The notes under the pieces were generated by a model that saw only the letters and a list, made by a program, of their open reading frames with translations, was not told the origin of the DNA and ran no database searches. Shown here piece after piece: positions 6,801 to 14,847 of a stretch of 64,000 nt of DNA. This DNA comes from Lachnospiraceae bacterium (GTDB lineage: Bacteria > Bacillota > Clostridia > Lachnospirales > Lachnospiraceae). Each line of letters starts with the position of its first letter. Position 1 is the first letter of the stretch. The position numbers and the translations under genes are program-made. The stretch lies in assembly GCA_009911185.1 (NCBI GenBank), contig QXWW01000009.1, positions 1 to 64,000 on the forward strand, in the 5' to 3' direction.

Positions 6801-9411
6801 AAAACATGTCTTCATTGCTATTTACGTATTGCGGATCTTTGACATTCATTTCCTTGCCGCGTCTGGTCCGCCATTTGCTGATCTCATCAAAATACATATC
6901 GTTTTCCAGTAAAAATCCGCCGCGTGCGTCGGGAATTTCAAATTGTTCCTTGTAGTCCTCAAGATTATATTCTCTATGTTCGAAAGTCACTTTTTTGGTA
7001 GTAATCCAGCTAAGATTCTCTATCAGCTGCTCCTCAAGGGCATCTCTTTTATCCTTGGGCACAAGAACTTTGGCAATATCCTCTGCCAGTCCTTCCCAAT
7101 CAAAAATATTCACCCGGTTCTTATCTACGCGGATCTGCTCTGCAAGCTGGTACGTTCCCACATAATTGCCATTGATCACTACTTCCACCCATGTCGATTT
7201 CATATACGGCATTCCCAGGTCCCCCGACAAGTCGCAGGCCAGTTTATTTTTCATAAAGCTGTAATCTTTATAGTTGGCAAGCAAAACCCAATGTTTGCCC
7301 GCTCCCATACCCAGCAGATTTTTCTTAGTACCAAGTTTTATTTTATAGGGCATTTTTCCTCCCTGCAGCGCCCAGTCCCAGGTGGCGTTTCCCCGTCCGC
7401 GGATTTGGATTTTGGCGTCCCCGCCTTTTGCACTGTCATATAGAAAATCATTTCTTGTATATTGATCATTGCCCACAATCTTCATATCTGCCGTCACATA
7501 CTCTGTCTTGCTGTTAATTGGCGCGCCATTTTCCGGCGTTATATACATGACGGGAAGCGTCTGCGGCTCTGTCTGCTCATCCTCCGAGTTATCGTACGCC
7601 CCGTTGGGCGTTTTCAGTGTAAACTGCAGATAATCCATGTTGAGCTTTGCCTTGCCCGGTTCAGAGCCATCCATAATTTTCACGCCATGCAGACCCGTAC
7701 GGGAAACATTAATCGTACCAACCGCAACATCCTGATATCCGTCTGTCACCGCAGTGTCAATAGTTGTCATCGTCACCCCATCCCCGCTGGTTTCCGTGCT
7801 TACGCCAAACATAAAATTGCTGTCGCTGCTCTGTTCCACTTTCATACGAACCGTCACCTCATAGACGCCCGCCTGACGGAAATATACCGTCCACTTGGCA
7901 TTTCCCCATGCCTTTGCATTCCATCTTACGTACTTTACCGTCTCCTCCCCGACCTCCTCTTCGGCTATGGAAACATGGTAGGAGGAAAAATCGCCTGACG
8001 TTGGATTACAGTACTCTGCCTGCAGTTTCCCTCCATATTTTTCCAAATCAACCCCGCCGCTGCGCGTCAGAATCTTCTCCTTTTGCGCAAAGGGCCAGGC
8101 TTTTTCTACAGCGGCCGCTTTTATCACGTCACGAAATCCCTGCCTGGGATTGACATGGGAAGCACCGTTGTCCGTCCATCTTTTCAAAATATCCGAATAC
8201 TCTGCAACGGCGACATTTACCTTACTGCCGTCATTCAAAAAATACTGGCACCAGTTCTGTTGTGTGGTAGTTGCCGTTTCGATTCCCTTATAACTCCAGG
8301 TCGTCCAGCTAAGTCCCGCCCTGTTCAATAGCTTCAACCCCTGCTCCCAGACGGATGGCTGGTTCATAAGACAAAATTCCCCAATATAAGAAGGTACATC
8401 ATAATCCTGGCTGACGATAAGATCAATTTTGTTTTTAAGACTGGATATCTGTTCCCCGGCAAGATTATCATAATCGCCATAATTATATTGATGGTACTCA
8501 TACATGACGTTTTCCCATCCATAGGTTTTCGGTTCCGGCAGATCGACGGGATCCCAGGTGGCTTCCATAATAATCATGTGATCGGGATCCACCGCCCGGA
8601 TTATTTTGTATGCCTGATCATAGATATTCCATAGCAGCTCATGTAATTGTTCAGCAGAGAGCTGCGATTGATAGCGGTATGTACAAAATGGTTCATTCAG
8701 CAGATCGTAGCCGGCCACCGCAGGATTCCCTTTAAAATGACTGGCAACATCTTCCCACAGCATATAGTATAACTTCTGGTTCTCATCTGCACTGCCGCCA
8801 AAGAAAAATTCTGACCTGGCCTCTTTATGGCTGCCGCCATCCACTCCGGAATGGTCGCTGCCATTTTGTGAACCGGGAGCGCCGTGCATATCGAGAATCA
8901 CATAGATTCCTCTTTTGCCTGCTTCTTCCACAAACCAGTCTATGCGCTCATACCGGTCTTCCAGCAAATTCCCTTCAAAATCCACCAGATTCATATACCA
9001 GAATGGCAGACGGATGCAGTTCATCCCCAAAGCGGCGATATTGTCAAAGTCTTCTTCTGTCCAAAATCCCTTCTGGTAAGTATTGATAATTTCCCGCATA
9101 TGCTCCTCGCCAAAACGCTGGGTGAGCTTCTGGTACATATCCATCTCGGCTAAAACGCCGTTCTCCCCGTCTGCCTGCAGCGTACACATCCATGGCTCCT
9201 GTATAAGATACCCTCCCGCATTGGTACCCTTTAACTGCACAATCTCACCCTGCCCCAAATCGCTGCGAACCTCTTTGCCGTTGGCTTTCAGAAAACCACG
9301 CTCCGTAATCGCCTCTGTAGTTTGTGCGTTTGCCCTCGCTGGCACTGAAATATTACTTAGAACTACCGCCGCCGTCAACGCGGCGGCAATCCATCTTTTT
9401 ATTAATTTCAT
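3886..9411 (-). CDS. Secreted GH5 glucanase - CBM - CotH kinase - FIVAR - LRR fusion protein
   Basis: A 1841-residue exported protein. A signal peptide (MKLIKRWIAAALTAAVVLS, about 1-28) leads into a GH5 catalytic domain (about 38-435) with MHGAPGSQNGSDHSG, the acid/base Glu240 in LLNEP and the nucleophile Glu345 in YIGEF. The MHGAPGSQNG motif resembles exo-beta-1,3-glucanase-type GH5. Then come a CBM6-like sandwich (464-600), a CotH-type kinase domain (617-1055) with GRGNATW, NMDAGKNSTYMY and GPLWDMDYG, six FIVAR-like repeats of about 70 residues (1182-1615) each carrying NYTDESW-type motifs, and BspA-type LRR_5 repeats (1625-1841). The start at 9411 is preferred because AAAGGA precedes it; an upstream ATG at 9429 overlaps that site. 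Substrate (beta-glucan or xyloglucan) is uncertain. CotH fused to a glycosidase is unusual. Confidence 0.85.
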   Translation of the reverse strand: MKLIKRWIAAALTAAVVLSNISVPARANAQTTEAITERGFLKANGKEVRSDLGQGEIVQLKGTNAGGYLIQEPWMCTLQADGENGVLAEMDMYQKLTQRFGEEHMREIINTYQKGFWTEEDFDNIAALGMNCIRLPFWYMNLVDFEGNLLEDRYERIDWFVEEAGKRGIYVILDMHGAPGSQNGSDHSGVDGGSHKEARSEFFFGGSADENQKLYYMLWEDVASHFKGNPAVAGYDLLNEPFCTYRYQSQLSAEQLHELLWNIYDQAYKIIRAVDPDHMIIMEATWDPVDLPEPKTYGWENVMYEYHQYNYGDYDNLAGEQISSLKNKIDLIVSQDYDVPSYIGEFCLMNQPSVWEQGLKLLNRAGLSWTTWSYKGIETATTTQQNWCQYFLNDGSKVNVAVAEYSDILKRWTDNGASHVNPRQGFRDVIKAAAVEKAWPFAQKEKILTRSGGVDLEKYGGKLQAEYCNPTSGDFSSYHVSIAEEEVGEETVKYVRWNAKAWGNAKWTVYFRQAGVYEVTVRMKVEQSSDSNFMFGVSTETSGDGVTMTTIDTAVTDGYQDVAVGTINVSRTGLHGVKIMDGSEPGKAKLNMDYLQFTLKTPNGAYDNSEDEQTEPQTLPVMYITPENGAPINSKTEYVTADMKIVGNDQYTRNDFLYDSAKGGDAKIQIRGRGNATWDWALQGGKMPYKIKLGTKKNLLGMGAGKHWVLLANYKDYSFMKNKLACDLSGDLGMPYMKSTWVEVVINGNYVGTYQLAEQIRVDKNRVNIFDWEGLAEDIAKVLVPKDKRDALEEQLIENLSWITTKKVTFEHREYNLEDYKEQFEIPDARGGFLLENDMYFDEISKWRTRRGKEMNVKDPQYVNSNEDMFSYIKNYIQAIEDAVYADNFYTEYQGKQVRYTELMDFDSALKYWLINEIFCNMDAGKNSTYMYKDIGSVLYMGPLWDMDYGAGGQNYEASQSAAYWHTTETADTNYRNWYAQMIRDPYFVEKAVELYQSIRGTLIQEMLEKIDTYGRYLSASGAKDFAKWWPGYTFDGGVANFKTWMYDRVQWLDAQFVSAKTLTDSFGSTYQYKANKNYKISLYTEHGRKPFTGDVLPQKNILVKVSFDNTNIKTAECYVNGIRTGEAEVTDKAASFSLASALFTETQGLRNTIQIYGKSSEGRYTGSNYVTLVQNENAKDTDLEEAKQEHSQAVKAAKSIYDAGQKNYSDESWSLFEKAYEEAGAADINDAGQLQKLAQALEDARNALTGPELAIAKERLDNAVETAEFIYGAGKRNYSDESWRSFKKAFDDAKAMKDSNDAERLKKLEKALIEAQDALEKKDDAQNTSLEAAQEALADTLEISEFIYDAGKRNYTDESWALFEKACEEAKAAKESGDARQLIKLARVLKAAQKALTTWLEAAREALGNALIAAEGIYGAGQNNYTDESWALFQKAYKGSEAAMRAMEAEYVKKCAQTLEAAQKALQKKEVQQTPLEAAREELTDALQAAQGFYRAGQRNYTAQSWLSFVNAYEEAVAAKESGDAGQLRNLAAVLKAAKEALTTPLLAAQSELNYALQKAESIYEAGRQNYTVESWAIFEKAYKDAELAKDSNDIEELTERANNLNLAQKNLEKFVEAPPIVPELQKGRIFNDKTTDLQYKVTDAAKKTVSVVKGLNRNAAAVIIPATVKIDNISCKVTRIEKGAFRNYKKLKNVTIGNHVTVIGDSSFLGCKKLTKINTGNVTNIGKNSFRRCTGLTAVTIGAKAAAIGDYSFYGCTKLSRVTIGKNVKTIGKKSFYGCKKLRTVILKGKKVSSVKAGAFKNTGAKIAVTLPKGLTSKKRGSLKRLLQKAGISSKAVIK

Positions 9412-9444
9412 CTTCTTTCCTTTCTCCATTAGAACAAAGTGGGC

Positions 9445-9638
9445 AAGCCCACTTCAAATCCCCTAACCCCTCACTCATGAGGGGCTGCACACTTTGACGC
9501 GCCGCCCACGGCGCTTTTGCGCATAATTCCTCTCGTGCGCGTACCCTCACTTCGCTGGGGCAGACCCTGCGCATATTGTTTTTTATCTTATAGGGAGACA
9601 CTTTCACGCTTTCGCGTGACAAGGTCTTTCCTGTAAGA
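9445..9638 (-). repeat. Structured intergenic repeat, copy A (leader of the GH5 gene)
   Basis: Read on the minus strand it starts with a hairpin, AGACCTTGTCACGC-GAAA-GCGTGAAAGT (9586-9638 in all). Further local dyads follow: GCGCCG/CGGCGC (9499-9514) and CCCCTCA/TGAGGGG (9467-9484), plus AAGTGGGC/GCCCACTT (9437-9454), which straddles the left boundary. Related copies lie at 23471-23545 and 56958-57100. Copies A and C also share AAGCCCACTTC and CACACTTTGAC segments. It ends about 20 bases before the GH5 ribosome site and fills most of the 9412-9738 gap. Confidence 0.65.
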
Positions 9639-9646
9639 GAACAACA

Positions 9647-9687
9647 GGGGAGCCGCCTCCTGCACTGCCCGTTGGAAGCGGCTCCCC
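9647..9687 (-). terminator. Rho-independent terminator of the GH3 gene
   Basis: GGGGAGCCGC (9647-9656) and GCGGCTCCCC (9678-9687) form a perfect 10-base stem. It begins about 50 bases after the GH3 stop on the minus strand and is followed by TGTTGTTCTC. Confidence 0.8.
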
Positions 9688-9738
9688 TTGAAGAAAATCA
9701 TGTACTCTAAGCCTGCTGCTGCACGCCGGACTTGAGAA

Positions 9739-12700
9739 TTATTTCACTTTTATTTTAAATGTCTTTTTAATCTTTCCAGAAGTTGCAACTACTGTCACAC
9801 TTCCCTTTTTCTTCGCCGTAAACTTGCCTGCCTTTGTAAGTTTGGCAACCTTGGAAGATTTCTTTAAGGACCAGGTAATCTTGGCAGAAGAACCATATGC
9901 CTTCGCCTTCAGATTTACAGATTTGCCCTTCTTAACAGAAGCAGGAACCTTCACCTTCTGGATATAAGCCTTCTTAACAGTCACATCAAATGTAAATAAT
10001 TTCGATTCGCCATTTGTCAGTTCTACCTTTGCCGTAATTGCGGCCTTACCTGCTTTGGCAGCCGTAATCTCACCTGCAATGTTAATCGCTGCAGCTTTTG
10101 CATTCGATGTGCCATAGTCGACGCTCTTTATTTCTGCGCCCTGAGGAACAGTTACGGAAATCTTGGCGGCATTGCCAGTATTTCCGCCTGTGTACAGCAA
10201 AGATTTACTGCAGGTAACATTTACCTGATTGATTGCACCCTGATTCGAAGCTGCCGGCGGTGTACTAATATCCTGATTATACTTCTCGACTGTCACCGTG
10301 CAGGCGGCCGTTACAGAACCTGCGCTTACGGTTATCACAGAACTTCCCTCTGCCACGGCCGTTACAACGCCGTCCTTCACGGTCGCAGCTTTCTCATTGC
10401 TGCTGCTCCATACCAGCGTATCCGTATGTTCTGCCGGAACTGCAGCAGCGTTGAGAGTTACACTGCTGCCGGGAATCAGCGAGATTTCTTTAGCGTCCAA
10501 TTTGATAGAGGTAACAGACGTCTTCACTTCAAGATTTTGTTCTGCATCTTGCAGCGTTTTCAGGGCTGCATCCAGTTCGCCTTGCGACGTTGCACTCGCC
10601 GCCGCCTCTTTTGCCGCTTCTAAAGCACTACGGAACGCTTCCTGTCTCGCTACCGGATATGTGGAAATATCCTTCGCCTGTGCCGCTTTAATGGCATTGT
10701 TCAAAGCTGTATCAGACAACTCGCTCGCCAGCTTCATGTGAATCCAGTTCAATTCCATCCCTGCCATATCAAAATATACCTTGAGCTTATGTTCGCCAGC
10801 CGTCAATTTCGCTTTGTTTACCTGAGAAGTCACCCATTCCTGAGCTCCTCCGGTACCGCTGGTCACAAAACTGGTCGCTTCTTCCCCGTCCACATACACA
10901 ATAGCTTTAATCTGGGCCGTCTCAGAAGCTGCGGAAGCCATACGCGCCGTGAAGTCATAGATACCTGTTTTGTCAACATTAACATGATACGTCACATACT
11001 CGCCTTTGTTGCAGTTTGTAAAGTTCTTTCCACCGTCCTCATCCTTGCATGCAGTCGGCCTTAAACCGCTGCTGATAGCAACTGGCTCCGTCTCTGCAAC
11101 TTTCAGTTTCGTGTCATCACCGATATTGAGAACAGAAGCTGCCACATCCGTATTAAATTTCACATAGTCAAAATTCGCTGCCAGGCTGTCTGTATCCTCA
11201 ACAGAGCCATTACAACATACAAGGGCAAATTTCGGATCGCTGTATTCGCCGGAGGCTGACGCGGAAAAGCTGATATAGTTCTCACCGTCCGGACTTACTG
11301 CCGCGGTATAGGTATTACCAATCTTTTTCAGCTTAAAATAAACGGTGTCAGAGAATTTCTCCAAATCACTGGCAGGAAGCTCCTCTAAAATATTTATCTT
11401 TGCATTCGCTTCCTGTGTCAGGCTGATCGCCAATTTGCCGCTCCACTCCGTCTTGAGATTGATGTAGTTGTCATCGTCCTGTTTTACTGCAATCCCTACG
11501 CTCTGGTAATTTGTCCATGGAAGCTTATCAAGATCCAGCTTTGTGACAACTTCCCAATCTCCATATGCCGGCTGTACAAACATATTGCGCGCGTTTGTCT
11601 TCGGATCGTCACTTTGATCCTGATAGATGCTGCCATACTCGGAATTAATCGTCAAATGGCCGTTTCCAATAGACCAGTTGTCCGCATTCTCATTTTCCAC
11701 TGTCCAAATCGTATCATTCAGGCTGTTATCATTGAACTCATCATTCTGCGGTCTTACTCCAAAACGTATGCGGTAATATTTTACCTGGTCGGTGGTCGCG
11801 CAGGTTATCGTCGCCATCTTTAATTCATTGTCCCATGCTTTGGAAACCTTTACTTCCTCCGAAGCTGTCCAGGTAATTACCGGCTCACTGGTAATGGACT
11901 CTACCGGAATCGCATATTCATAAACTTCCGGGGTAAATCCTTCCATCGTCTCGCCGTTTACTCTGATATCCTCCAGCTCTGCATAAACCGGATTATCAAA
12001 TACCGGCGGCAGCCCTTCCTTCGCAGAGAAGATTACGCGATAAATAGTTTCCTCACCGTTTTCTTTTACATGGATTTTGGCAACACGATTGTCCGCTGTC
12101 GCCTGTTCCACGGTAACTTCCCCCTGTCCGAAAGCCACGCCGCTGACGGTCGGCATCTGTTCTATCTGGGCTGGCGTATACACGTTGTATTCGAATACAT
12201 ACTCATCAAACGTAGAGATCTCACGTCCGTCAACCATGATGGCGGTAAGTCTGGGATCGCCAAATTCTGATTTTTCAATGGTAAACCACTCATCGCCGGA
12301 CGTACTGTACGGCTCAAATTCTCTTCCTGTCAGCCTCGCGAACGCCTGAGATTTCAACAGGAAATTGCAGATATTAACGGCCGACCTTTGCAATTCTGCG
12401 ATTGTAAGACCGTCTGTCACGATCTTTGTGCCTACATTGGCTGCACTGTCGGTAGAAGCGTCCGGCGTCACCTTATAGAGATCATTTTGTGATTTTACCA
12501 TAGAGTTAATATACTGTACGCCGCTGGAGGTAGTGCTTGCATCTCCAATATTTTTATTCATTCTTGCCCACCAGTCAGTCATTACAATCCCTTCAAATCC
12601 CCACTCCTTACGCAGGATATCCGTTGCCAGATCATAATTGCTGGCTGTCCACAGTCCGTTCACCGGATTGTAGGAAGTCATAACGGAACGGGCATGACCT

Positions 12701-14805
12701 TCTTTTACTGCAATCTCAAACCCTCTCAGATAAATTTCACGAAGCGCCCTCTCAGATACCCGGGAGTCATCGTAATGCCTGTTCGTCTCCTGATTGTTTG
12801 CACAAAAGTGTTTGATTGTTACTGTGGCTCCAGATTTCTGGATACCCTTTGTGTAAGCGGCTGCAACGCGGCCGGTTACCAGCGGATCTTCCGAGTAATA
12901 CTCAAAGTTACGCCCATTTAAGGGATTGCGGTGAATGTTGATACCGGGGCCGAGAAGAGAATCAATTTCATTTTCAACCATCTCCTGTCCTTCCAGGATC
13001 ATCATTTTCTCAATCAAATCCAGATTCCATGTACAGGCAATGGCTGCGCCTCCGGGAATACTGGTGGCGTTTGCCGTCTGGCGGATTCCGGAAGGACCGT
13101 CAGCGGTACAAGCGCGCGGGATGCCGTATAACTCTGTCAATGTCGTAACCGTACCGTCTTCCTGTTTGGTGTTCACACCGCCAAAGGCAGACGCAACGCC
13201 CGGCGTCACGCCGGAGGGGCTCATACCTTCGCCCTGCACGATAGAAACCAGCTCTGACCAGCTTAACTGAGCTACAAACTGTTCTATCGTTAATTTTCCA
13301 TCCGCAACATCCTTCAAATCGTAATGCTGGTCATCCTTTTTCACCAACTCCTGCGGCTGATTATCCAGGATCTTTTTGGGGACGTCAACCGTCTGAAGCG
13401 GGACGTCTTCATAACCTACCGCGGTAACCGCAACGCCGTCATCGTCAGTCACAACCGGTTTTATGCGCTGGAATGCTTTTACGGGAGCCATCTCCTCCTC
13501 AAGCTGCTCTACTACCTTCAGCTGCTTCTGATTATATACGTAAGCAAGCTTACTGCCGCGCACATCATTTCCCACATAGATATTGTAATCCCCCGCCTCT
13601 AACACGTATGCAGACTTATGTCCTGTAACACCGCTGTCATCGTAGGTCTTCATATTATCTTTCTTAAAGGTCAGTGTAATGTCCTGTGATTCGCCTGGCT
13701 CTAAGAGCTTCGTCTTTGCAAACGCAACCAGCTCTTTGGCGGGTCTGCCAAGCTTGCCCTGTGGCGCCCCAAAATAAACCTGCACCGTTTCCTTGCCCGC
13801 ACGGTCGCCAGTATTTTCCACAGTGGTAAATACGTTGATGCTATCCTCCGTCTCGGTTACGGAATATGCGCTGGTATCAAAAGTAGTATAGGACAGTCCG
13901 TATCCAAATGGATATAACACTTTGTCCGGGGCGAACGTTTCAAAATAACGATATCCTACATAGATATCCTCTACATAATAATTATAGTCTGTTCTCCCGA
14001 AATTTTTGGAAGACGGATAATCTTCATAGTTCTTGGCAATGGTGTCGGTCAGACGGCCGCTTGGATTTACATCTCCGGTGAGTACATCTGCCGCACCGTC
14101 TCCGCCGCTCATACCGCCCTGCCATACATAAACGACAGAATCAATATCATAATCATCCATCCACAGCATATCCATAATTGCCGGCACATTTAACACAACT
14201 GCAACCTTGTCAAACGCGGTCGTTACCTTGGCAAGCATATCTTTCTCTTTCTCGGTCAGCAGATAACTTCCGGCTGCAACTGCAGAATCTTTATCCTCAC
14301 CCGCTGTACGCCCAATCAAAACCACGGCCGTATCAGATTTTGCCTTCGCGGCTTCTACCTGTTCCTCCGTGAGGGGCATTTCTTCCTGGAACCACGGCTC
14401 TGCCGCCCAGCCGCCGCCGCCATTATCAAACGGATGGCTCTTTACCCAGTCCGTATAGATATCAGCCAGCTCCTCATTGACCTGGACTTTGGGGTTCTTC
14501 CTTAATCCTTCCAAAATTCCGGTTGTATATGGAACTTTTACATCTCCTCCCGATCCAGTACCGCTTTTATAATAATTACACTGCGCGCGTCCGAATACGG
14601 AAATCTTCTCTCCGCCCTCTAACGGCAATACCGCATTGTCATTTTTGATTAACACACACCCTTCTGCAACTACCTGACGGGCAACATTCGTCAGTCCGTC
14701 CAGTACCTTCGCCTCCGCGACTTTGGCGGGGGCCAGAGGCAAACCTGCAACCGCCACAGCCGCTGCGCATGCAAGGGCAAGAAAACGTTTTTTGAATTTC
14801 GTCAT
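9739..14805 (-). CDS. Secreted circularly permuted GH3 beta-glucosidase with CBM and Ig-like modules
   Basis: A 1688-residue exported protein with signal peptide (MTKFKKRFLALACAAAVAV, cleavage near 33). The GH3 C-terminal domain comes first (about 35-307, ending YPFGYGLSYTTF), then an Fn3-like domain (322-405), then the GH3 N-terminal barrel (505-828) with KHFCANNQE, the nucleophile Asp744 in VMTDWWARMN and SEDPLVTGR. This swapped order is known from beta-glucosidase A of Ruminococcus albus. Downstream are a concanavalin-like domain (1025-1218), a CBM6-like sandwich (1248-1362), a FIVAR-like helical piece (1363-1425), a Big_2 domain (1428-1513) and two lysine-rich Ig-like modules (1530-1688) homologous to the end of the next protein. 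Start 14805 has AGGAAGGA upstream. It lies 42 bases after the CBM-protein gene, probably co-transcribed. It likely cleaves terminal beta-glucosyl residues. Confidence 0.88.
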   Translation of the reverse strand: MTKFKKRFLALACAAAVAVAGLPLAPAKVAEAKVLDGLTNVARQVVAEGCVLIKNDNAVLPLEGGEKISVFGRAQCNYYKSGTGSGGDVKVPYTTGILEGLRKNPKVQVNEELADIYTDWVKSHPFDNGGGGWAAEPWFQEEMPLTEEQVEAAKAKSDTAVVLIGRTAGEDKDSAVAAGSYLLTEKEKDMLAKVTTAFDKVAVVLNVPAIMDMLWMDDYDIDSVVYVWQGGMSGGDGAADVLTGDVNPSGRLTDTIAKNYEDYPSSKNFGRTDYNYYVEDIYVGYRYFETFAPDKVLYPFGYGLSYTTFDTSAYSVTETEDSINVFTTVENTGDRAGKETVQVYFGAPQGKLGRPAKELVAFAKTKLLEPGESQDITLTFKKDNMKTYDDSGVTGHKSAYVLEAGDYNIYVGNDVRGSKLAYVYNQKQLKVVEQLEEEMAPVKAFQRIKPVVTDDDGVAVTAVGYEDVPLQTVDVPKKILDNQPQELVKKDDQHYDLKDVADGKLTIEQFVAQLSWSELVSIVQGEGMSPSGVTPGVASAFGGVNTKQEDGTVTTLTELYGIPRACTADGPSGIRQTANATSIPGGAAIACTWNLDLIEKMMILEGQEMVENEIDSLLGPGINIHRNPLNGRNFEYYSEDPLVTGRVAAAYTKGIQKSGATVTIKHFCANNQETNRHYDDSRVSERALREIYLRGFEIAVKEGHARSVMTSYNPVNGLWTASNYDLATDILRKEWGFEGIVMTDWWARMNKNIGDASTTSSGVQYINSMVKSQNDLYKVTPDASTDSAANVGTKIVTDGLTIAELQRSAVNICNFLLKSQAFARLTGREFEPYSTSGDEWFTIEKSEFGDPRLTAIMVDGREISTFDEYVFEYNVYTPAQIEQMPTVSGVAFGQGEVTVEQATADNRVAKIHVKENGEETIYRVIFSAKEGLPPVFDNPVYAELEDIRVNGETMEGFTPEVYEYAIPVESITSEPVITWTASEEVKVSKAWDNELKMATITCATTDQVKYYRIRFGVRPQNDEFNDNSLNDTIWTVENENADNWSIGNGHLTINSEYGSIYQDQSDDPKTNARNMFVQPAYGDWEVVTKLDLDKLPWTNYQSVGIAVKQDDDNYINLKTEWSGKLAISLTQEANAKINILEELPASDLEKFSDTVYFKLKKIGNTYTAAVSPDGENYISFSASASGEYSDPKFALVCCNGSVEDTDSLAANFDYVKFNTDVAASVLNIGDDTKLKVAETEPVAISSGLRPTACKDEDGGKNFTNCNKGEYVTYHVNVDKTGIYDFTARMASAASETAQIKAIVYVDGEEATSFVTSGTGGAQEWVTSQVNKAKLTAGEHKLKVYFDMAGMELNWIHMKLASELSDTALNNAIKAAQAKDISTYPVARQEAFRSALEAAKEAAASATSQGELDAALKTLQDAEQNLEVKTSVTSIKLDAKEISLIPGSSVTLNAAAVPAEHTDTLVWSSSNEKAATVKDGVVTAVAEGSSVITVSAGSVTAACTVTVEKYNQDISTPPAASNQGAINQVNVTCSKSLLYTGGNTGNAAKISVTVPQGAEIKSVDYGTSNAKAAAINIAGEITAAKAGKAAITAKVELTNGESKLFTFDVTVKKAYIQKVKVPASVKKGKSVNLKAKAYGSSAKITWSLKKSSKVAKLTKAGKFTAKKKGSVTVVATSGKIKKTFKIKVK

Positions 14806-14847
14806 CAATATTCCTTCCTCTCTGCATTCCATGCTAACACATCTTAC

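Noticed and set aside
9353-9622. 89-codon frame through repeat copy A
   Set aside because: It has no ribosome site, and the corresponding translations of copies B and C are unrelated, so the repeat is not acting as a protein-coding unit.
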